64,000 nt of DNA from Psococerastis gibbosa (GCA_963971405.1 OZ020488.1:28477089-28541088); one strand, 5' to 3'. Shown: positions 1 to 13,600, numbered from the stretch's first letter. Numbers and translations are program-made. The notes: generated from the sequence alone by a model not told the origin.

Positions 1-101
1 GTAAACTACCAAGCCAAACAAAACTACCAGCTTAAGTTTCTACTGTTGATAGGCATGTTTACAGCTTCCTCCCTCCTTGCCACTCAGTAAGGTACACCCG
101 T

Positions 102-690
102 GGCCAAAAATCCTGGAACAAACACGTTTATCGCTTTTCATACTATGGTACACCACGTATCAAACTCTACATGATATTGTAGCATCGTAGGTAAGTACCA
201 CACACTTTCACCAAAAAACATTGAAAGTTGGACCACTACAGCATATCTACAGAATTATGAATTGTATGTATCGAGACATACTTAGAGACAACCTTGAGCC
301 ATTTCTGTTCCAACACATGTTTTAAAATCATATTATTTTATACATATTAATGATCCCATGTACACATCAAAGGTGGTGAAAGGGTACCTACAGCAGGAAA
401 AAAATCAGAAGAATTCTGCGTTGGCTTGGACAAACTCCTAACCTCAACGTCATTGGAAACCTATGGGAAATTATTGACCGTGAAATTCACCAGAAAAATC
501 TGAGGAAAGTTAAGGAACTCAGAAAAACTATTGGATAAGTCTGAAAGGATATCCTCGTTGCAACCATTACTTCTCTTCCCCTGATACAGTCAATGTTCAA
601 TCGATGTGCTGAGGTTATAAGAGCCAAGGGAGGTCACACTAAACGTTCATACTTTGGTTCAAATAAGAGTTTTATATATTTATTTATTGT
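102..690 (+). mobile_element. Truncated Tc1-like transposon remnant
   Basis: The left 140 bp match the terminal inverted repeat of the complete-ended Tc1 element at 53423-54952 (for example CCTGGAACAAACACG near 113). Internal sequence then jumps to a degenerate transposase C-terminus: a frame reading RDILRDNLEPFLFQH near 274-320, then a NLWEIIDREIHQKN block at about 455-500 that corresponds to the catalytic-Glu region of Tc1 transposases, and a final AEVIRAKGGHTK at about 610-645. Stops and frameshifts interrupt the frame, most of the DDE core is deleted, and no right inverted repeat is visible. It is a dead copy lying upstream of the Tudor exon at 849. Confidence 0.75.
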
Positions 691-848
691 AGTATGCTCC
701 AACAACTATGGCCAGCTATTTTCTGATATTTCTGTTCTGGAAAGGTGCTGGTGTTTCGCGGGGGTGTAAAAGTACGATTGTCCGAGAGCTTTTGACTGGG
801 CATACAGACAGATTGTCTCAACTCACTTGCTTTCTTGAATTGTTTCAG

Positions 849-3338
849 TTGCCCAAATGGCATGGGAACATCCTTCAAATCCCCGAAGACCTAGAATACA
901 TTCCTGTGAAAATAGTTCTAATAACCGAAGACGGTTTGTACGCGCATGTGGTACCCCGGGAAGTTCCCAATGAGCTTTGTGAACAGATCGAAGAGTTTGA
1001 TGCGCTGGAGGAGGAACTGTTGACTGTGGGGCCGTCATTGCCTGATTTGCAGAATGTTGTGGAAGGAGCTGTGTGTGTGGCTATGTTCGAGGATGCATAT
1101 TACCGTGCTGTCATTGAGTCAATAAACCCTGAAGACCCGGACTGTGTTATAGTTTATTTTGTTGATTATGGCAACAAAGGAAGCACCCGCGTGAATTGGT
1201 AATTTCATCTCATATTTTTGTTTTGATCATTTGAAATTTACGATAACTGATAACAAAGGATCAGCAGAAAATCATTCATCGAAACTCAGGGTATAAAGAG
1301 AGACAATAATAATATAAATAATAATTCACTTTCAGTTCCACTGGGCAGCCGTTTTCTGTGAAACTTATTTTTTGCTAGCCATAATTAGGTCATATATTTA
1401 GCGGTCATATGATGCACCTTGTACGCTGCCAACAACCGCATTATAGGATGACCTCTCACTACTTGGAAGGTGTCTTCTAACGTCTCCGGAGAAAGATAGT
1501 GCGGTTTTGAACCCCTGTGAAATTAATTAATTATGTAGTTATTTAATTAAATACGCGAACAGTCAATATCAGCTAATTTCGGAGGACTAAGTTTATTTTT
1601 TGTAACAGCTGTTTCGGCTGTGATCTTAGGATTAATATCCCTCACTCATTGACTTAAGTCTACCAGAATTGCTTGTAGTCACTGTTGTCAATAAAATTAA
1701 TTTAGTAGTGCACATTTTATTTTTGTGTATCATTCTTAAAGAAAGAATTTGTTCCATCACACCTTCACTTTTTCAAGCGGAGAATTAGAGTAAATTATTA
1801 CACCATTGCCATTAACCTTTACAAAAAAATTAAATTATTGGGTTCTGGAGAATGAAATAATATAACCATCAATGAAAAATATAGGAACATTTTAATTGAT
1901 ATAAAGTGTATGAGAAGATTCCATCTAGTTGAGCTTACAACCTCACAACAATTTTTTTTCTGGTCCATATCCGAAACCAGTATCTTTCAACTAATTTTTA
2001 AGTAGGCTTATGACAAAGTTTATACTTTTTTTTACTAAGTTCCTCGCATTAATGCCAAATGTTTAGGTATTTTGACGGTAATACTTAGTTTCTTTGTTGT
2101 TGTGTTTTTCAGTTTGTACCAGTGCAAACAAGAGTGGATGAGATTGCCGGGGATGTGCCGAAAGATGAAACTTAGTGGCGTTGTCCCGACTGACAAAAGT
2201 TGGTCGATTCAACTAGATGAACTGGTCAACAGTGTAGAAGTGATTGCTCGTATTATTAATGTAAGTAATTTGTATTATTTTCTCGCCAACTGCATATTGT
2301 TATTTCAATATATTATAACAGGACGCGTTGAATGAGCCTAATATATTATTTGGTGTGTATACTTTCTATAGCATTCTATGCTATGAGGCTTAAACATGAT
2401 GTTTTTATTGAATTTTTTTTTATTTTCTCTTAAATTTACTAACCAAAAGCAAGTTATTACAGATTTAGTCAACTCAAGTTGTGGAAGACTTAAGATTTAA
2501 AAGTATTTTTAATTTTAGGCATTTCCGGCCCCAAAAAATTTAATAGATAGTGTGACTCCGACTTTGTTATCAATTTTTTTTTCTCCAACTCAAAATTCCT
2601 CATAATAACCGAAATACCTCCGATATCCAAGCCACTATGACTCTTGTAATGGACAGAAGATGGCATATCTGCCATGCTTATGGCTTAAGGGCAATTGTAT
2701 TGGTTACAAAAATTATAGTTCTCTAGTTCAGGTCATAATTAATTTACTTTAAAAATAAAACATATTATTTATAATTACAAAGGCTTTCACGGCGGGAGTT
2801 ACGTGACGAAGCAGTAGAATCCGGGATGATAGGCGGTGGTCGTTCTGAAAGCGTACTTCCAAACGCTTCGTCAGCATCTGCGGTCGACATCTTCAGTGGA
2901 ACTGCGTAGACTTATAAGATTGTATCTCGGAGGCTCAGCTGCAGCTGATACATTCTTATAAGTCTGTGCAGTTCCACTGAAGATGTCGACCGCAGATTTA
3001 GACGAAACGTTTGGAAGTACGCTTTCAGAACGACCATAGCCTACTATCCCGGATTCTACTGCTTCGTCACACATTATGTATGTATATATGTATGTCAGTA
3101 AGTTATGCCTGGACAATAAATTTTTCAGAGACGCGGCAATGTGTACGAAGTTGAGTTAAAAACTGGTGTGAATGGGGATCTTATATACCAGCCACTTATC
3201 GATGAAGGCGTACTGATGCTCATGGATGGCGATGAAGTAGAGGACGATGATGGTCATCTTACTGATGAAGGCATTCTGATGCTCAGGAATGGCCATGATG
3301 ATGATGATGAGACAGGAATCTCAGAACATTCCGACTGA
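849..3338 (+). CDS. Tudor-domain protein, C-terminal exons (partial gene)
   Basis: Three exons: 849-1198 (acceptor TTTCAG at 843-848, donor GTAATT), 2113-2260 (donor GTAAGT) and 3129-3338 (stop). The phases agree (2/1, then 0/0). The first exon carries a Tudor core with MFEDAYYRAVIESI and the hallmark VYFVDYGN. Exon 2 supplies the end of the extended Tudor fold (MRLPGMCRKMKLSGVVP) and SVEVIARIIN. Exon 3 adds YEVEL and a strongly acidic tail with two copies of a DEG-LML pattern. Tudor proteins of this kind bind methylated arginines on Piwi-family or other germ-granule proteins. Which TDRD this is cannot be said. The 5' exons lie outside the window or were not recognised. Intron 2 contains a palindromic repeat at 2793-3072. 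The family is secure, the paralogue is not. Confidence 0.8.
2793..3072. repeat. Palindromic repeat inside Tudor intron 2
   Basis: The two halves are inverted copies: a left arm running from GAAGCAGTAGAATCCGGGAT and a right arm ending with ATCCCGGATTCTACTGCTTC. Each arm includes the block TTCAGTGGAACTGC and a CTGAAGATG...GACGAAACG module. Related single-arm copies occur at 6313-6470 and 52440-52552. The pattern resembles terminal modules of Penelope-like or similar non-autonomous elements, but no coding sequence is present. Confidence 0.7.
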
Positions 3339-3454
3339 CTTACGTTCCTTTAGACTGTTTAATTTTACTTTTTCTTAGTGGTCAAGTACTCCATATTTGT
3401 AACATAGGAGGCTCCTTTTTTACTCTTATTTATTAGTTCTAGTTGAAGCGTGGA

Positions 3455-3460
3455 AATAAA
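3455..3460 (+). promoter_or_regulatory. Poly(A) signal of the Tudor gene
   Basis: AATAAA lies about 117 bp after the stop codon of the Tudor gene. Confidence 0.6.
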
Positions 3461-3700
3461 AGTCGGGTTAAACGCCAAAAATTCGAAATAGTTTTAGCAC
3501 TTAAATACGATCCAAGTGACATGGCCAATGCCCTGAAAACGGCGTAAAGCGACAGTGGCAAAATTGTAGTTGCAGTTGGTAGATAGTTGGCACTAGTGTC
3601 ATGTCCACCATCTCCTGTCTTATAGAACGTGTCAAGTGCCATGCTTGCGTTCAATGAGTTTACATCTGAAAATATCGCTGAAAAATGGATGTTTTCAACT

Positions 3701-4106
3701 TAAGAGTGTACAGCCCGTAGGAAAGTGGCAGCCCGAAATTTAGTTCTTTTTATTTTTTATTTAATTAACTAAGCATGTTATTAAAAATTTGGCTCATCAA
3801 AGTTGCAGAAGACTACTTCACGCATCATATAACAAGATATTTTTAGTTTTCGAAATTGTAGTTTTTTTATAAACATGCAAATATTTGAAAAGTTATTGTT
3901 TATAAAATATTTGCATGTTAATGAAAAAACTACAATATCGAAAATTAAAAATATCTTATAGTATGATGCATGAAGTAGTCTTCTACAACTTTGATGAGCC
4001 AAATTTTTAATAACATGCTTAGTTGAAAATAATGAAATTAATGAAATAAAAAATAAAAAGTATTAAATTACGGGCTGCCAATTTCCCATGGGTTGTACAC
4101 TCTTAA
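3701..4106. repeat. Foldback MITE (AAGAGTGTACA family)
   Basis: This is a near-perfect inverted repeat of about 400 bp. It starts TTAAGAGTGTACAGCCCGTA and ends with the mirror TGTACACTCTTAA. Inner arms share AATTTGGCTCATCAAAGTTG and its complement, and the centre is near 3895. A related internal palindrome is found at 46480-46725. There is no coding capacity; open frames here are by-products of the palindrome. Confidence 0.75.
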
Positions 4107-5282
4107 TGGTTGTTTTCATGTTCCCTGGCACTTAGCACATAGGTCAGTCAATACGTATTGGACTTAACCCGTTAATTCAGTTTTGCATGGTGGCGCTTAG
4201 CACGTATCTTTCATTTCGTATTTTCCTTCTTTTTTTTTCTTCGCAACGAACAATTTTTTAGTTTTGTTATCATAAACAACGATTTAAAGTATTTAGAGAC
4301 ATATTCTGGTATCATAAGTGGTAAGTAGACATTACGGTATAAAAAAATCGTGATAACTCAAAATAATGATTTTGGCGGTTAAACCGGTTTTTATTTGCAC
4401 GCCTCAGTTGATCTCACAGAAATGAAATAAGTGCTTTCATTCACGTTTTTAAAACAAATTTTTCATTACTCTTAACTTCCAATTTGTATTTTTATTTGCA
4501 GGTTCTATGCTCGTTTAGGTAGTAGTTGAATCATATAATGCACTTACCTCATAAAATATTTAGAATAGAGCATATTCATTTCTGTTTCTTGATCTAATTG
4601 TGTTAATGTAATGTTATATGATGGGGTTTCTTGGTGTAATTTGGCGATTTAGCTAGTGTCGTGTGCGAAATTTTGCGTTCGGGGGCGGAAGGAATTTCCG
4701 CTACCTAGCAACGTTTCTAGGAGGCGCCGCCAAAATACGATACTTGTTGGATTACAGTAGATGTTTTCACGCTCGCCTGGAGGCTCCTTCCATTCCCCAT
4801 TTGTTTAAGGTGGCTCACACCTTTATTTAGTCTGTGCTATTAGTTGCATTTTTAGTTTTTTCTTACATTTCCACAATTAATATTCTGATTAAACTGTACA
4901 TTCTAAGCGCTGCATTTCATATCAGTGGAGGTAATGTGGTCTACCACAGCACTTAAAATTCAAAATTTAGAGAAAAATGAAACTAATTGTTTTGTGATAT
5001 TCTTGCAAATATTCATAGCAATAGCAATTCATGTTTGGCCTTTCCATTTTCAAAGCAGTGCTCAGGGTTATTTCTTACCCCTATCATTTTAATGAGTAAT
5101 CCAGGAATTGTTCAGTTGTTTTTCTTTAAAGTTAGGTTTTGATTAATCAATTTGCTACATTGCTATCAAACAATAATAAAACCTATATAAGTTTATGACT
5201 AATATGTATTTGTAGTAACCTATTTCAGTTTAGGTTATCAACTTCAATACACAGCGTCGTCAGTAATAGGCTACAATTTTCT

Positions 5283-5360
5283 TACTCCTACGAAGGCCCA
5301 GGGCCGCCTGTTTTACATGCCCTCCAAAGCATGACCAGAAAATGCAGCTAGCTAGGTAAT
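5283..5360 (-). repeat. SINE body fragment
   Basis: The reverse complement reads TTTCTGGTCATGCTTTGGAG followed by GGCATGTAAAACAGGCGG. It matches the body of the tRNA-derived SINE at 48956-49165. The tRNA-like head is missing. Confidence 0.6.
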
Positions 5361-6312
5361 TGATTGATTGATATGACGAAAACTTTGTAAATCCCGGTCC
5401 GTATATTTAATGGTGTCTGGTAGGTATTGGCTAGCCGTAGTAATAAGCACTATTATGTGGAAGGTAAATCAATAGATTTTTCCCTACTTTTAAGAAGTAG
5501 TGATTTCTTAAAATATATAGTAGAATATCTCACCCCTCAATGTTTTAATGCCAAGTCAAAAGCCCTAGCAATAACCCCAAAAACTTTGATTTCGGTCAAG
5601 TAATACATAAAACTGAAGTTCATTTGGAATAATTTATTGCCATTTGTATTGCAAATATGGGATATAAGTAGGTACTATTAGGCTACATTAGCCATAGGCC
5701 AGGAATACAACTTTGAATACGGAAGCACCGAAGGAAATAGGCAAATAACGGCGATCTTCCATAAGTCTACCAACAGTTTTACAGTTATGGCTTATACTAT
5801 GTAAATTTCATTTTCTGCTTCTACTCTAGTACTTAAAGACAGACTATAGCAGATTCTTACAGAGGATACAAGGTGGAATGTCAATAGTGTCCTACAATAA
5901 ATGTATACTTTAATTCTTCATTAGAAATAAATAATGCGAATATAATTTTAAGTGAAATCGGACACTCCCACTATCCGTTTTTGTAATAAAATCTAATTTC
6001 ACAGGTAAAGTATAATGTTCTTCTGCATTTTGATATATAGTATGTGGCCACCACAACACGAATTTTGGAACATCCTCATTGTCCGTTATTTTTCACAAAT
6101 CAAGTTCAATAACTTGGTGTAAGTTAAGGCCACAAAATGTGCATCAACATTTAGAGGAACATTTATTGTTTTATAACAGCTCAACAATTGATATTTCCTG
6201 CAAAATTTTGTTTTTTACACTCGTAAGGTTTTCCCACTCCGGTTGTCGCTCGGCTGATTTTTAAAATTCAAAATAATAAGCCCAGTTAAGTGAGAGCCCC
6301 TATTTTTTTTAT

Positions 6313-6470
6313 AAAGCAGTAGGATCCGGGATGATAGACCGTGGTACTTGCAAACGTTTCGTCAACATCTTCAGTGGCACTGCGTAGACCTCTAAGATGG
6401 TATCTGAGGCTCCGCAGCAACTGTTTCATTCAGATCGGGCATTCCGGATCATACTGGTTCATCATGTAAC
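6313..6470. repeat. Copy of the GACGAAACG dispersed repeat
   Basis: Shares AAGCAGTAGGATCCGGGATG, AAACGTTTCGTCAACATCTT and CAGTGGCACTGCGTAGAC with the palindrome at 2793-3072. Only one arm is recognisable. Confidence 0.6.
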
Positions 6471-8535
6471 GCCAGCCGGGAAAGTTTTTAATTATATAGC
6501 CCCTATTTTTGTTCATGCCAATCATTTCTGAGCATCTTATTCATAAGACTACCAAAAACCACTAGGAAAGTTGGCTTATAGTGCAATCACTATCTCAGGC
6601 TTAAAATATGAAGAATTCAACCAAATTAACAAAGCCCGGTGTAAATTTGCTTTGCATAAACATAAACTAAAATAAGTCAGTCCATACAAAGCCTAGTTTG
6701 AATGAAATAAATTTATCCCCTCTTGTTCTATCCCTGCTAAAATTCTGACAGAAAATGTATATTTTTAAGGGAAGACACCTAATGCATCAAGACTGCTGTA
6801 CTACCGCCCAAATAGGGCATCATGGGCGTCCACTATAATTTAAAAATGATTAACCCTTCCAGATCAAAACACATCTATTGTTATTCAATTGAAATTATTT
6901 TTAAATCAATAATGTAGGAAAAGAATCTAAAAACCAGAGGGGGCCAATAATTAAGGGTTTGGAGTACTGTAATGTAAATTACCCTACTATTGTATGCAAT
7001 TCGAAATTCACAACCAACCTGGCAAATGTTATGTTTAAAAATTGGAATGACTATAGCCGTTTCGATTATCAAAATGTTACGATTGACAAACAATTTTGCG
7101 AAGAGATATTGCTAAGATGGACTGCATGCAGCGGGGGTTGGAAAATGCCGTCCCCCACGAGTGGATGTGCCATTAAAGCTCATCTCTCTTCGCAATGCTT
7201 TTTTTCTTACTTTATAGTTTATATAATATGGCTTTACGATCAAACCAATCAGCAATACAAATTTGGGTAAATTTCACATCAAACTGGGTGTCTCAAATAT
7301 CTGTTATTTTTAAAAAATGAAAGGAAAACTAAAAACTATCTGAAGACACAGTGCGCCTTTTAATAAAAATATGTTAAACCATCGGCTGGGAAAATAGTTG
7401 ATTCATGAGGAAGTGACCTATAAGGCTACAATATAAATGGCTTACTTTACTTCCGAATTCTGTTTGAAAGCATGAAATAGTAAGAACACTACCGTAGAAA
7501 AGGCTATTTATTTAAACCATGGCCTTTGTTGGTATAGTTGGAAACTTGCTCCTACTTGTGCAAGACTATGCACCGTGCGATTGGAGTCCTGTCGTAACTC
7601 CGCACATGCCTACTGAGTTTGCGATTAGTCTTTTCCAAAACTATCTGGAATCCTTATAAATAGACTAATTGCTCTCTGTATCCAATGGCTTGAAAATAAG
7701 AGCTATATTTCATTGGTTAGGACTTACTATGGCTGAGTCATTGTTTGAATACTATGCCTTTTCAAAGGGTAGCGCTTTAATTAGGCTACTTACAAAACTA
7801 CATTAAAACTTACAGTCTCCAAAAGAACCAACGTTTTCAGATCTAAGGAATCAAAATTAAATAGCCCTGAGGAAAATTCATGTCATATGATGGAACTCAA
7901 AATGCTTAGGTGCAATACCATCAAGTGAATTTCTATTCACACAAAATCAACTAAACTTTCTACAGCACAATGTACAGGTAGGTGCAGGTTGCCTATAGTC
8001 TCAAAATGTAATAAAAATACAGATGTTTAAAAAATAAGCGAACGCATTTTACAACACCTACCTCTAATACTCTAAATAATTTAGTACGAAGGCAAATTAT
8101 TATATTGTTACGCCAGGCGCACAGGTTAAGATTATACAAATCTAGCTGTAGGTTATTTGAGTAAATATTCGGGTAAAAGTGCACTTATAATTTGATTGTG
8201 ACAATTCGTCACCCTAAAACTAGTTAACTACATCTAAAACTCTTAACTTAAGCATCGGTAATTTATTATCATCAACGACATGGGAAATGTTAGTGTCTAC
8301 TTAAGCAAATAAAAATAGAAGCACAAAAAATAACAATAGTACAGAAAAAATAATTTCCCAAAACTAAAATACCGCAATCTCAATCACATTAAAGAAATTT
8401 GATATTAGGTGACAGTTCAACCGCCCATTGCATAACAGTAAGAAAATCATAAACATAATTATTTACGTCCAATGAAATAATAAGTCGTAATAGGCGATCA
8501 AATTGGTAGTTGGCAGAAATAAATGGGAAATATGC

Positions 8536-8773
8536 CCCGTACACACGAACATTCGACGCGATGGGAAATTTGTCATAGGAACAAATAGGTAGGAAAAATA
8601 AACTGTCTGTATCTGAATGAAAAACTGTTCACTTGCGAGCGGTCGGCTTCACGCCAGTCTCAGAAATCTTTAGAAGTTGACTCTGTGGTTTCCCAACTAC
8701 CCGTTTGCTACAATGAAAACAAATTTCCCTGCTCGTCTCCGGCGTCGCGATCCTCTTGTGTGTACCGGACCTA
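8536..8773. repeat. Short inverted-repeat element
   Basis: The left end CCGTACACACGAACATTCG, then GACGCGATGGGAAATTTG, is mirrored imperfectly at the right end (CAAATTTCCCTGC...GACGCGATC...GTGTGTACCGG). It is a non-coding MITE-like element. Target duplication and superfamily are not clear. Confidence 0.45.
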
Positions 8774-10530
8774 AGGGCTGTGGCTGCATTCCAACACAGG
8801 AAACACTGTGTATTTTTTTTGTATCCAAAAATATCCTACTTATCTTTTAAGGGCCGTGTACACAGTCGCTCATTTACTCTAAAGGAACAATGGAGATAAT
8901 TTGACCCTAAACGGTCACGATTAAAGAAACCCTTTTCAACTCTTTAACTTAAGTCCGTAGATCCGATGCTGTCATTATAAGGGGTCACATAAAATGCACT
9001 TAATAAATGTATGAAACATCAAAATATGTCTGCTAATTGAATTTCACAATTTTTTTGAGTAAAATAAGTTGAATGGTACACAATATACGATAAAGCAAAC
9101 TCCAAAACAAAAAGAAACAAAATTATAAAGAACTTACCAAAAACTATGAAAATTTACATTAGATAATTGAATGAGTATAAGTGAGGGCGTCATACCGTAA
9201 CGGTTTCATTTAACAGCACCAAATCAACCAATATTACTTAAAAATTGTAAACAAAAGTAAAAGAAAAAACTAAAACATTAAAAAATGAACACATTAGAGA
9301 ATTAGTATTATGAAGTATGAACTGTACACGTCAACATGGTAGACACTGTCGTACAAACTATAATTCACCAAATTAATTTTGGGTTCGCCAAAGCATTCGA
9401 ATGTTTAGTTAGCAATATTAAACTTTACATTGGTTAGCTTGAACTTCTCAACACATAAATACGCGATGAAAATAAAAATAATAACGACCACCTTAACCTA
9501 ATTTTCACTAGAACATCGTGCTACTCAACCGTTAGATAAGTAAATTATAGCTTGCTACAGATTTGTTCGTATAACCGGTACTTAATTTGATGTTGCAGCT
9601 CATCTCAGTCTAAAAAAATACCAATATCCAGGCACGCGACAGCTCTCCACCCCCCCATAAATTTTCAAAGATTGCCATAACACAGCCTATGTGGGTAAGT
9701 TAACAAATACTATGCTTACGGTCAGGCTGTGTTCTGGAAAGAATGTAGAACTTCAAAACTCAGACTTAATACCTGGTTCTGGACAGAATTTACGACCATT
9801 GCCAATCGCCTCGCGCCCTTCTAATATAACGTCGACAGCGCATTAAAATAAAAATACAATGTCTCCCATAGAGGACTACAATGTTAAGCTTAGCTTAAAA
9901 AATCTCGTACATTTCCAGTACCACGTCATTGTAAGCAAAGAATCAATTTCCAACAATAATTGTGGCAATAATAATGAGGTAAATAGGCTCTTTTATTTGA
10001 TCGCGTCCATTCCTAAATAAATCGTAAAGAAAAACCACTATTTGACTACACACTACTTTTTAAGTAGTTCTTTGAACCTCAAAATTGAGACAGCAAACTT
10101 AATACAGTAAAGTAAATTAAATAATATTAAAGCTATTCTAAACGTGCCACAATATAGTACATATCGTCATTATACAGTAACAGCGTTTGGCTTTACTTAC
10201 ACTACAAAACTTAGCACGCCTTCAACTATTACCATTTAAACAGCAATACTTCAATTTTTGCACCATACCACTCCAAGCGATTGATTAACTACGATCGGAG
10301 GTTTATTTAAACAGACTTGACGTGATAAAACAAAATAAGTCCCATCCATTGCTCAGACGTAGCATGGGCAAAGTCCTATCAAAAAGTACTAATCATTATT
10401 ATTCCACTGAACTGTGTGCCTTAGGCGCAGGAACTAGCGAATAACACCTGGCGAAAAGAACCAAATTAAGTCATTTTTTTAAAATACCCCGTGACAATAT
10501 ACTTGCTATTGGCCATTCTGAACCATTTTT

Positions 10531-10536
10531 TTTATT
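10531..10536 (-). promoter_or_regulatory. Poly(A) signal of the zinc-finger gene
   Basis: TTTATT on the plus strand is AATAAA on the minus strand, about 135 bp beyond the zinc-finger stop codon. Confidence 0.5.
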
Positions 10537-10669
10537 GGCTACATGTGACAAAACATTACGATGCATCGTTTTCAATAAAAATCTGGACTAATTTGGTTAT
10601 TTCCCATGAGTTTAATGAAGGCTCACGCATTATATAACACTACAAATCAAATACTGAAGTGGCAAAACT

Positions 10670-13600
10670 CTAAGAAGAATCATCGTCCATTACATGGCCC
10701 ATGTAATGCGTACTAATGTGCTCCTTAAGGTAGTCATCTTCAGTGGTGCGGAAGTCACATAGTTCGCACTTAAATTTGCACTCTTTCTTGTGATGAGAAC
10801 GGATATGCTGGAAGAGGTTGTACGTCTTCTTGGTTTTGTACGGGCAGAGCTTACAATCCAACGTTGAACCGTCCGCTTCTCCTGTAGAATGAATGACGAT
10901 GTGTCTCAGCAAAGTAGACTGAAAACAAAGTAAGAAAATATAGTAATAATTAAAGGGGGATCAATCAGTAGTTTACTGTACATCTGCCTTGAAATAGAGT
11001 TTAAACCAATCTATTGTTCGGGCAGCGGAGGATTTACCAATAGAAGTGGTGCGTGCGGCGATTGATGGCTGGCCGCGCCGATTAAAAGCCTGTGTGAAAG
11101 CTAAGGAGGTCATTTTGAATAAAATTATGCTTTTTGTATTCCTAAAACTCGATGGAATGAAATAAAAATTAATTCGATCTTATACATCCTTTTGTTTCGA
11201 TAAAAATTATGATTGCGTTTGGGACAGAACATATGGCAGGACTAGGTAATTTTAATTTTGCTTTTAAATATTTTTGTTAATGGTTACTCATTTTGGTATA
11301 GCAGTAAAGTTTATATTAAATTACAGTACTGAAAATTAATATTTTTTCGTTTGGCTCATAAATTTGTCGATTCTATCTAGTGCTTTGCTTATTGCCAACT
11401 TTTCCAGGGGGGTCATGACCCCCCTAAATCCGCCAATGTCAATGTCATTTGTATATTCGGACAGGCAGTAAATAGATGAATAGATGCATTAACTTTTTTT
11501 CAGCACGTTTCTACAGTACAATAATACCGGTTACTAAGTTAATTTTATAAATCTCACCTTGCTAGAAGTTTTATATGGGCAAATGTCACAAGTAAAACTC
11601 TTTTGATTCTTGTGATTTTTCCGGTAGTGAGAGAGAAGGTCCTTTTTTGTGTCGGTCTTGTACTCACAGCGGTTGCACTCGTGGTTCTTCGTAGAGTGTT
11701 TGATCATATGCCTAGTTAATGTCGACCGGTGAGCACTGCGGTAGTTGCACAGTTTGCAAGAATACGGTTTTTCTTTTGTATGGACACGCTCATGCAACTT
11801 GATGTTGTGTTTGATGTTGCAAGTGAAGTCACAGTAACTGCACTTAAACGGCTTCTCGTTTCGATGTTGGCAACGGATGTGAACGGCAAGACCTGAAATA
11901 GAAACATTACATTTAATCACCTAATAGTATACTGTGGCATGGTTTCCTGGAAAGGGTTCAAGACTGTTCGGCGACCGTATTTTCCCCCTGCTGGCGAATA
12001 TATGGTACCCATTAGTGTTGGCTCGGCTGAGACCAGCGGTAAGGCGGGGATTCCACCGACCGGCTAGGACTAAATACAAATACGGTGACGTAGTAGCAGA
12101 GTTCAAGACTTAGGCGGGGTTTCCACCGACCTCGCATTGCAGAATGCAAATGACATTGACCGAAATTAGAATTTTTCTTTTTATAGAAATCTATTAAAAT
12201 GTATATACTTAACATATCCCATGACGCCATTTTTTAATTTTAGTTTGTTTGTTTGTGATTTTACTCTATGACCATTGATCAATTTTAACTATGGCATAGC
12301 GGAAAACAAACATTTCCGTCAATGTCATTTGCATTCTGCAATGCGAGGTCGGTGGAAACCCCGCCTAGGTCTTGAATGTCTGCTACCACGTCACGGTTTT
12401 TGTATTTAGCCCTAGCCGGTCGGTGGAATCCCCGCCTGATCGCAAATAGACTTTCCGGTTCATAGTGTTTCTCCTTTAGGCCTTTGCTATTGCTTTACAG
12501 TTTAAACAGACCCTGAGAAAATGTACAATCTATTTACAATTTTAAAACATCCCGCACTATATAATACCACACTTATGACCACTACAGAACTGTCCATTCC
12601 ACAGCCAATCATTTTTAGATGCATAAAATATAAACTCTTGAGAATTATGACACTTGCAATAAGCAAAAGTTCACGATTTCCTAGATGTGGAATCCACCAA
12701 CTTTACTGTCATAGTTATGCCATGATGGGTAACCGCATGCATTAGACTTGAAACGGTTGCTTGAAGTAGTCACAACCGGCGTCTTGCTTAGGCATTCGCC
12801 ATTCATATCTTAGTAGAAGGCTATACACTTCAAGTGAGAAAATCAATAATAGTCAAACCTGATTTCTGTTTGCATTTGTAATCACATTCGGAGCATTGGT
12901 AAGGCCTCTCTTCGAAGTGCTTGCTGACGTGTTTCAATAAATACGTTTTTCTTGTTGCTTTGTAAGAACAGTATTCGCAAGTGAAGGGTTTTTCGTTGGT
13001 GTGTTTAGCTCGTTCGTGGTCAACAAGGCTTGCTCGCAATACACAACTATAGTCACACATTGTGCACTTATATGGCTTATCAGCCGAATGGGTCTTAATG
13101 TGATAAACAAGACCACTCTTAGTGGCGCACGCATGATTACAGCCTTCGACTGTACACTTGAATGGACGTTCCATGGTGTGCAGGCTGACATGACGGTTAT
13201 AACTGCTGCGAAAGGGAGTCGTATACACACACAAGGTACATTTATAAATTTCAGCATCCGGGTGCGCCTTTGCTACGTGCTTAGTAAGATTATACTTACT
13301 ATCACAATTAAAGGAACACAGTTCGCACATGAAATTGCATATAATTTTCTTTGAACTGTGATCGCTTGTGTAGAATTCAGACGCGCCCACTCCTTCAAAA
13401 ACATCACTTTCAACTTGATCGGCAAGTTTCTCCAAATTGAACAAGTTGAAGTTTGGGACGGCACCTGTCATAACGTTGTCACTAATTGGAAATGAAGAGG
13501 ATGATAGCACTCTCGTAATATTTGGATCTAGCCCATCATGAATGGGCTTACTGTCAGTTTTAGGGGTATTCTCAATGTGCTGGGAAATGTTTTCATGAAA

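Larger units (their letters stand above)
4107..10530. other. Gene-poor interval between Tudor and zinc-finger genes
   Basis: About 6.4 kb of AT-rich sequence with no open frame longer than about 100 codons and no recognisable protein motif. It holds a SINE body fragment (5283-5360), a single-arm copy of the Tudor-intron palindrome (6313-6470) and a short inverted-repeat element (8536-8773). I see nothing else that I can support, and unannotated UTR or regulatory sequence is possible. Confidence 0.5.

Noticed and set aside
2871..4002. Minus-strand open frames in the palindromes near 2.9 and 3.9 kb
   Set aside because: They arise from the inverted-repeat structure and show no protein motif.
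6959..7270. A 103-codon plus-strand frame in the gene-poor interval
   Set aside because: No motif, no splice context and AT-rich composition; likely chance.
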